Made by a program: the position numbers and the translations under genes | Assembly (NCBI GenBank): GCA_964607765.1 | Contig: CAZSNT010000171.1 | Coordinates: forward strand, 1-20,625 | DNA length: 20,625 nt | Direction: 5' to 3' | Source: CAZSNT01 sp964607765 | GTDB lineage: Bacteria; Verrucomicrobiota; Lentisphaeria; Oligosphaerales; JABHEG01 | Notes under the pieces: generated by a model | Told to the model about the DNA's origin: nothing | Databases searched by the model: none | Seen by the model: only the letters and a program-made list of their open reading frames with translations | Shown: in pieces, positions 6,807-15,800 of the stretch | Layout of the letters: each line of letters starts with the position of its first letter | How positions within the stretch are numbered: the stretch's first letter is position 1

Positions 6807-6811
6807 CCTCC
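6807..6811 (-). promoter_or_regulatory. Ribosome binding site of the 336-residue secreted protein
   Basis: GGAGG on the minus strand, 11 nt before the ATG at 6795. It lies inside the alternative GTG-initiated extension, so it decides the start in favour of 6795. Confidence 0.6.
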
Positions 6812-6828
6812 GTTCGCACCTGGGCAAA

Positions 6829-9800
6829 CTACTCGATTTCGCTCTCGCGCCCCGGCGTCCATGCCTGCGAGATAAACGGCGTATCGATGAGCTGTTGAAT
6901 GTCGATCGTGTCGCTGCCGTCGGGGAGGCCCTCGACCATGCCGATCCCCCTGTTCTGGAACATAATCAGGGGCATATCCAGGTAATCATTGAGCAGCGCA
7001 TTCTCGTGGTAGAAGAACGTGTCGGCCATCAGCGCGGAAGGCACATCGATGCGTCCTTGCAGCTCGGTATACCTTGTCCCCAATCGCATGGCCTCGAGCA
7101 GCGCCTTGATGAAGTCCGGCGGCCCACCGACGATGATGCCATTCCACAGGATCAAGCCGGGCGGGGTGGAGCCTGCGCCCGCGTAGTTCACATGGGTGGC
7201 CGCCCGAGTGCCACCGGCCAAGCCCGTGCCGACCGTCCAGAAGTTGAAGCGCTGCGCCGCATTCCCGGCCTGCAGGTTCAGCTGACTCCCGGCAATGATC
7301 TCGAGCGGGTTGTCGAGAGCGCCGATCCGGCCCTGGACAGCAGTCAGGTCTGTTGTCGCGCCGGACCGGATGTCAGTGACGGTGTCAGCGGCGTGATCGA
7401 GAATGCTGTCTTGCGCGACCAACGTCACCGCGTTCTCGGCGAACTGATCGGCGTCAATGAGCCCGACCAGCATGTCACCCGCGCCAGCCACGAGCCCCGC
7501 GCGGATCGCCACGTCACCATCCGCCGTGGTGACATTGGTCAGCGTGACACCGTCTACATCCTCGATGTGGATGTCACCCACGCCGGTCACGGCAGCCTGC
7601 AACGTGTCGAGGTCAACATCCACATCGGTCGCAGCCCCGATTCGTCCGCCACCAATCCCGGTGAGGGCGGTGAGTGTCCCGTTTGCAGCCACGATGTCGA
7701 TGCCGCCGTCCACGGCGTCCAGCATGGCAGCCGCCAGGCCACCGCCTTCGCTGTCGTCAGCAGCGAGGATGACGTCGCCGGCCCCAGCATTCACCGCACC
7801 GATCTGCAGGTCGTCGATGGTGTCGGTCAGCACAATGTCGTTCCCGGCCGCGCCGCCGCTGGCGGCGTTCAGCACCATACTCGCGTCGATCTCGATGGCC
7901 GCACCGGCCGCGCCGATGTTCGCGCCCGCGTTCAGGTTGAGTGTGGCTCCGAAGATGTCGGTCTCGTTGCCCGCCGCATCCACGATCGCCGGATCCTCCG
8001 CCATGGCCCCGCCCGCATTCAGCGTAACCGTGTCGTCCATGGCCTCGATGATGCCGACGTTGAGGAGTCCTGCGCCACCGGTGGTGATCGTCACGTTCGA
8101 ACCTGCACCGCCGGCAACAACACGGTTCGCATCCAGCGCATCCGCATCGACATAGGTGATGCTGCCATTCTCCGTCTCGGCAACCAGATCCGTCATGTTG
8201 TTGTTGCCGCCGTCGGTGATGTCACCGGCGTTCTCAACGATCAGCGTCAGCGCGTTCCCGACCGAGTTCTGCAGCTGCACGGCATCGTCTTCATTGATCG
8301 CTGCTGTCGCGCCGCCGAAGTCCGCCTCCAGGTTCGTCGCGGCCGTGTTGAGTGCGACCGTGCCGGTCGCATCCACATCCACCAGCGTCGCCGTGACCTT
8401 CACGTCGCCGGCGGTGTCGATATTGCCGGCCGTCGCACTCAGGTCCACGGTCTGTCCCGCCGCGGTGACGCCCGCAAACCCATCCACAGTGCCCACGGTC
8501 AGATTCCCCGCCGTCGCGTCAAGCGTGATGCCGTTCGCACCGCTGAGCGCGGCGACTGTTGTGCCGGCCGCGTTGTCGAGCCCGATCGGCGTGGTTGCGC
8601 CTACACCTGTGTCGGCTTCCAGGGCGACGTTCGGTGCGGTGATCGTGCCGCCGTCGATCGCGCCGTCGGAGTCAATCGAGGCCAGTCCCACTGCATCCAC
8701 AGCGGTGACCTCAATGTCACCGTTGCTGCCGTTCGCGGCCCGGACGTTCGCCCCAGTCACGCGTGTGAGCGCGAGCCCGTCCGCTTCGGTAATACGCACG
8801 TCGCCGGTCGCCTGGATATCGGCCGATGTGACTTCCGTGGCAACGTTCACACTCCCGTTCACTGCGGCGCCGGCGTTGTCGATGGTGAGAACTGTGCCTG
8901 ACAGATCAGTGGCCACGTCGCCGTCGTCGGACACATCGTTGCCCGCCGCCCCGTTCAGGCTCAAGTCCACCGTCCCGGCCGCCGTGACCGCGCCCACGAC
9001 GATGTCACCGTCCGCGACGGTCACGTCGATGTTACCTGTCGCGTTGATCTGAGTCAACGTGACATCGTCCTGTTCCTCGATCATGACGTCACCGGCGGCG
9101 GCGTTCGCCACAATCGCGTTCGCGATCGTGTCCACATCGATGCCGTTGGTTGCAGTGACGGACACGGTCCGGCCGCCGATGTCGCCGGCGCCGCTGACGC
9201 TGCCGCCGGTAGCTGTCAAGGTCACATCGCCCGCAGTCGCCGTCACGTTGCCCACGGCAACCAGCGAGCCGGCCGCAGTAGACAGCGTGATATCGCCGGC
9301 CGTCGAGGCACCAGCAGTGAGATTCAGATTGCCGCCCCCGGCAACCTGCTCAAGCAACACATCGCCGCCGGCGGCGAAGTCGAGATTGGCCACGCTCAGA
9401 TCGAGGTCCAAGACCGTGGCTGCACGCAAGGTCAGATTCCCAGTGCCGGGGATGGTCACGTCAGCACCCGCGTCGTCGTCATCGGTGATGCCTTCGGTGA
9501 CCGACTCCAGGTAGACGGTCCCGTCCTGGGCCGCCGTGATGTCGCCGATCACCAAGTGTCCCTGCTGCGTGATGGAGATGTTGCTGCCGCCGCTGATGCT
9601 GAGCTTCCACACCTGTGTGGCGACGTCGATCGAGTCGTTATCCTGCACACGAATCTGCAGGTGGTCCGCCGTGATCAAGCCGTTCGGGCCGCCCGGCGGG
9701 GATTTCGGCGGAATGGTGGTCACGTTACCGGGGCCGCCGTCGGCATCGAGCGTCACATCGCCCCCCGTAGTGACGCGGTCGAGGGTCATGCCGTCGGCGA

Positions 9801-12800
9801 TGATCGTGATCGTGCCCATTGTGGCCCCCACCTCGCTGTCGTCGGTCATAGTGAACGCGCCGGCACTGCCGCCGCTCGCGCCGCTGATGGTCAGGTCGCC
9901 ACGGTCCGTCGTGATGCTGGTGCCCGCGCCCTGCGTGATGGTCCCGCCAACGGCCGACTCGAGGACGAGCACGCCGTCGCCAATCGTGCCGACATCCGCA
10001 TTGATCGCCAGGTTTGCCGGGGGATCGACGGTGACATTCCCGCCGCCGCTGACCACCACGCCGGTGATGGTGAGGTCCTGGTCAGCGGTAGTGGCGTTCT
10101 GGGTGTACGTGATCGCGGAGGCGTCACCCGTGGACAGGCCCGTGAGTTGCGCCGCCGCTGCCGGTTCGTTCGCCAGGTTCACCACGCCGGCCACGGTCGC
10201 AGCCCCCGTCGACGTTGCCACCAGGTCGAGGGCGTCGCCAACGGCGCCGATCCCGGTCTCAGCCGTCATCTGCAGCACGCCGGCAGTGATGTCGGCCAGC
10301 GTGTCGTCGTTGTCAGTAATGCTGCCGCCACTGCTCAGCGTGACGGCATCGTCCCCACCATCGATCGTGCGGATGACGACCGCGCCTCCGGCCGCGACAG
10401 TGATATCGCCGTCGGCCGTATCCACGTCCTGCAGCGTCACAGCGTCGAGCTCGTCAATCACGATGGCGCCGGCCGCCGACGTCTCCGCATCGATGCTGGC
10501 GACCGCCGTGGTCAGCGGCGTACCCGCCGCGCCGATGGCCCCGGCCGCGTCGAGCGTCAGCTGGTTCCCGGAGATGAGCCCCGCGCCGTCGGTGATCGCG
10601 CCCGCCGCGCTGATGTCGATCGCGCCGTTGTTCGTTGTCAGCTCGGCGAGGGTCAGGCCGGCGCTGTTGGCGACAGCCACATTGCCGCCACCGGTCGACA
10701 GGGCCGACAGCGTGCCGATCGTTGTCTCGATCGGGTCGCCATCGCCGATGCCCGTGGCCGCGACAAGCTCGGCCGTCGTTGCTGTGATATCGTTCCCTGC
10801 ACCGGCATCGCCATCGGTGATCGCGCCGCCCGTGGCCGTGAGTCTTGCCGTGGTCAGGCCCGCTCCGCCCACGTCACCAACAGTCAGTCCGTCGTCAGTC
10901 GTCACCTCCAGGCTCCCTGCCTGCACCGTGGCGTCCAGAGCCAGGGCTGTGACGCCCGCAGTGGCGTTGTCGACGAGCACGTCCCCGGCCGCGTCGGTGG
11001 TGACATTCAGCGCTGGCGTGGCCGTCTCGACCGCAACCGTGCCGGCCGCTTCGATGGTGACGCTCGTGGACCCGGTGATGTCCGCCGTGCCGTCGAACGT
11101 GCCGGCCAGGGCGTCTTCCGTCTCGATGTCGATCGCCGTGCCCTGTATGTCGATCGCCTCCAACGCACTCGCCTCGTCGATCGTGACGGCTGCGTTCGAA
11201 GTGACGTCGGCCGCACGCACGTTCGTGTCAATGTCGACCTGGCCAGCGGTCGCGTCCGCGGTCAGGACGTCTGCGGTAATGACGTTGGCGCCGCCCGTGA
11301 TGGCGCCGCCGGTTGCTGTCAACGTCACGTCCCCCGCGCCGGCATTCAGCGCGCCATCGAGCGTGATGGAGCCAGCCGCCGTGCTCACACTCACGGCGCC
11401 GCCGCCTGAGGCGCCCTGCACAGTCAGATCGGTACCCGCCGCATCCTCCGCGATGCCCACCGGGCCGGCGGCCGCCAACACGACTGCCGTCGCATTGGTC
11501 TCCAGCGGGTTGGCCGCGCCGATGCCGCCGCCTGTGGCGGTCAGCGTGAGGGTGGTGCCAGTGATGTCGACGGCCGCGTCGTCATCCGCCTCAGCGATCG
11601 CGCCGCCCGTGGCCGTCAATGCTACGGTTGCCGCCCCGGCGTCGAGTGCATCCACCAGAATGCTGCCGGCCGCCGCAACCACGGTAACGGCACCGTTCGC
11701 ATCGACATCGAGGAGCGTAATGTCGTCGGTCTCCGCAATGTCCACCGAGGTGGCGCCCGCATTGACGTCAAGCGTCGCGATACTCGTCTCGAGCCCGTCT
11801 GCGGCCGTGCCGATCGTGCCCACGGCCGTGAGCTCCACCGCACTGCCCGTCAGGTTCGCCGTGACGCCGTTGGCATCGAGCATATTAGCGGCGGCGACAA
11901 GGGTGATGTTGCCGCTGCCCGCGTCGACGTTGCCCAAGGGCAGATCGACGGCCCCGATCGAGGTGAGGGCCACATCGCCGCCGGCTGTCGAACTGTCGGC
12001 ATTGACGACGGTGGCTGCTGTCAACTCGACGGCGTTCACGGCGCCGATCCCGCCGTCATTGGCGCGCATCGTGACCGTGGCGCCCGTGATCTCGACGGTA
12101 CCGTTCGCGTTCTGCGAGTCAATCCAGTCAGCGGTCAGGTTCACGGTCTGCGCAGCAGCGGCGACGCCGTTGTCGGTCAGCACCAGGCCGCCCGTCGCCA
12201 ACGTGACATCGACCTGTCCGGTGGCCGCGATGCTGGTGACGGTCAACCCGTCGACGCCGTCGACGTTGGCCGTTGTCGCACCGGAGACCGTGATGGTGTC
12301 AAGATCTGTGTCTGCGTCGAAGGCGCCGCCGGCTGCGATGTTCGCATCGGCGCCGTGCAGGTTCGTCAGGGCCCCATTGGCATCTGTGAATCCGGCTTGG
12401 GCCACGGCCGAGATGTTCCCGGCCCCGGCATCGATGCTGCCCGCCAGGAACGCGCCTGCGCTGTTCGTGAGCCAGATGCTGCCGTCGTTCTGCGACGCGT
12501 CGGCGTTGACCATGGTGGTCGCGTCGACCGTGATGGGGAGCCCAACCGCACCGATGTTGCCGTTCCCAGCGACGAGACCGACCGTGGTGCCGTCCACGTC
12601 GGAGTTCCCGTCCGCATCCGTAATGGCCGCCGCGAGAGCGCTGAGAGTCGCCGTGCCCGAAGCTGCGACCGTATCGATCTCGATAGCCCCGGCCGCGGTC
12701 ACCCCGACACTGCCGGCATCGGTATCGACGCTGCTCAACTGAATCCCGTCGGTCTCCTGGATGGTGATGTCCCCGGTCGAGGCATCGACCGTCAGTGTAG

Positions 12801-15800
12801 CCACGTCGGTATCCAGATCCACCGCACCCGCCGCGGTGACGTTCAGGTCGGACGCTGTGACGTCGGCTTCGACGTCCGCAGCCGCGTCGGAAACGCCGGC
12901 TGCGGAGACGAGGGTAACGTTCCCGGCCCCGGCGTTGGCGCTGATGCTGCCCACCGGCAAGCCGCCGGCCGTGTCTTCCACATTGACGTCCGCGCCCCCA
13001 GTCACGTTCAGCGCCACTGTCGCGTCGAGGTCCGCGTTGATCGCGCCACCGCTGATCAGGTTGACCGTCTGAGCCTGCAGTTCGGCGCCCGCCACGGCGC
13101 CGCCGTTCTCAGAAATCGTCCCGAGTGCAGCGCCGTTCCCGGTGGCCCGCAGCGTGATGGCAGTGGTTGCTCGGATGTCATTGGTCTCAATGTTTGCCGC
13201 CTCGATCGCGACATTCGAGGTGGACACGACCTGCCCGGCACCGTCGGTCTGCACGAAGCCGGCGGCACTCACGCCGTCCCCGGCCAGGCCGTCATGGTCA
13301 CTGTCAGCAACGATGTCGACATCGCCAGCGGTGATGGAGATGCCGGCCGCGACCGTGTAGCTGCCGGTGTTCGTCTGCTGGTAGCGTCCGGCGCCCAAGT
13401 TGATGTTCGCATTCACTGTGACATCGCCGGGCGGATCAATGGACAGCGCACCGCCTGCAGTGGTGACTCCATTGCCTGTCACGGCGAGTCCATGTCCGGC
13501 CTGTGAGTAGGTCACGCTCCCGCCGGCCGTGGTTGCCTCGAAAGCCGTCACATCGCCCGGCGGCGTGTTGCCGAGGAAGATGTCCATTGACGCCTGCTGC
13601 GTCTCGACGTCGATCACCGTTGTGCCGATGTCAACGGGACTCGCGGCCGTGCCAATGTTCTCGGCAGCCGTCACCGTGAGGCTGCCGACATCGGTGATCA
13701 GCCCGTCTGCTCCTGCGGTCACGGCGCCGTCGACCGTGAACGTGGCCGTCTGTCCGTTCCCGTCGATGGTGCCGTTAAGAGTCACGTCACCAAGGAACGT
13801 CGCGGCGCCATCGCTGGTGGTAATACTCAACGCGCCCGTCCCGTCACGGTTGGCGTCGAACTCGACGTCGTCGAGGGTCACCGAGCCCGTGACCCCCGTG
13901 ACGGTGAAGCTGCCGTCCACGGCGACCGGCGTTCCCAACGTCACCTGGGACGAATTCTGGATGGTCACGTCCCCCGCTTTGCCGCCGCCTGCGGCGACGC
14001 GGAACTCCGCGCCGACAGGAATCGTGACGCCGGCGCCGCTGCCGTCGAGCGTGACAGCGCCCGCCGCGGCGAAGGCGGCCGGGTTAATCGTCATGGCCGC
14101 AGCCGGCCCGGCCAGGGTCAACGTCCGACCGTTGGTGGCGGAGACTGCTCCGTCAAGCACGACGCGGCCGGAGATGGCCAAGTCCCCGAACACGCTCACG
14201 TCGGTGCTGTCGGTGGTCACGGTGGCGCCGTCCTCGATCAGGATGCCACCCGCGCCCCCGTCTACCACGGTCAGGGCCACGTTGGCGCCCTTTGCGTCGA
14301 CCATGAAGTCCGGGTCGGTGCCAGGCGTCGCAGCGCCGTCCACGGTCAGGTTATCGGCGGCGCTGTTCACCGTGATGGTGATGTTGCCGCCGTTGGTCGC
14401 GACGCTGCTGCTGTCACCATCGAGGTCGGTGAGTGTCAGAGCAGCTCCGGCGGCGTTCTCCTGGATGGTCAAGCCGTTGCCCGCCCCGGTGATCGTGGCG
14501 TCCAGGTTACCGACAGCTGTCCGTACGGTTTGGGCGCCGCCGGACTTCAGCAGGAAGTCGTCGGCGATGACGGCGAAGGTCGCCCCCCCGTCGGTCACCT
14601 GTCCAGTCGCAGCTGCCGCCTCCAGTCTCACGTCACCCGTGGTCTCGATGTCCGCGGCGCCGGTTGTGGCGGCATTGCCGGAATCCGGCAGGACCACGTT
14701 TCCCGAAGACGCGATGAACGCGACGCTGTCGTTCTCCGCGGCCGTTGCCAGGCCGTCGAGGCTCGCGACGGTGATCCCACCGCTGCTGCGCACCCAGAGC
14801 GACGCCTGCTGTCCGGTGGACGGCGTGAAATCGCTTACAGTGACGGTGCCCGTGTTGTCGAGCGCGATGTCCGCGCCGGCGGCCGTGGTGACTGCTGCGA
14901 TCTGCGAGGCGGTGGTCTCGAGCGCATTGAACCCGACGCTGCCCGGGTTAGCAAGGACATTGTCAGCCGTGTCACCGATCAGGTCCTGCGCACGCGCGTC
15001 GATCTTCGTTGCTACCACATTCATCGTGTCGGCGTTGTTGTCCGTGACGCTGCCGGACTTGGCCTGGAGGAAGACCGTGTTGACCGCGTCGACGTCGCCG
15101 AGCAGCACGTTGTCGTTGTCGGAAATGACCTCAACGTTGCTGGTCTCGGTGTTCGGGTCCAGCGCCGTACCGGTGGCGTCGATGCCTCCGGCCGTGACCT
15201 GTCCGAGGCCCCGGACCTGGATCGAGACGAACTGCAGCGCCGCAACGCCCGAGTCCGACTGTGCGACCACTTGATTGTCGCCGGCCGCATCGACGTCGAT
15301 CAGGCTGACGGTGCCGCCGATTCCGCTGGTGCCGTCACTGATGATCGAGACCGAGCCCGAGTTTGCATCAATCGTCCCGGCGGTCTGCGCGATGGGCGCC
15401 GTTGCCGCAATGACGACATCGTCCTCGCCGCCGTCGTTGTCCGAGGTGATGCTGGCGGCGATATTGACGTTGCGCCCGGTAATCCGCACGTTGTCGTCCG
15501 CGGTCAGGGCCGCAGCGGCCTCGGTGTTGACGTCCCTGTCCGCTACCGTCTGCCCGATGAGAATATCACCGCCGGCGGTCACGGCACTGCGCAGGCGAAC
15601 ATCGGCCACGGGCTGCGCATTGCCGGCGTCCAGCTCGACATTTCCACTCTGTGCGGCCAGCGCGTTCCCCGCTGAATTCAGAATGTCATCGCCGGCAATC
15701 ATATCGATTGTTTCGCCCGCTGTGACCGCAGCGTCGAGGTTGATATCGTCGGCCGTGACGGTGATTTCGACATTGTCCTCAGCTGTCAGCGCGGCGCTGA

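Noticed and set aside
5869..8901. Long plus-strand open frame (1,010 codons) opposite the 336-residue gene and tpsA
   Set aside because: It is antisense to strongly supported proteins and has Arg/His/Gly/Asp-rich, family-less sequence typical of the complement of GC-rich coding DNA. It crosses two real genes and the spacer between them.
9536..12742. Long plus-strand open frame (1,068 codons) opposite tpsA
   Set aside because: Ser/Pro/Ala/Val low-complexity translation is the mirror of the Ala/Asp/Thr/Gly repeats on the minus strand. No start context or domain is visible.
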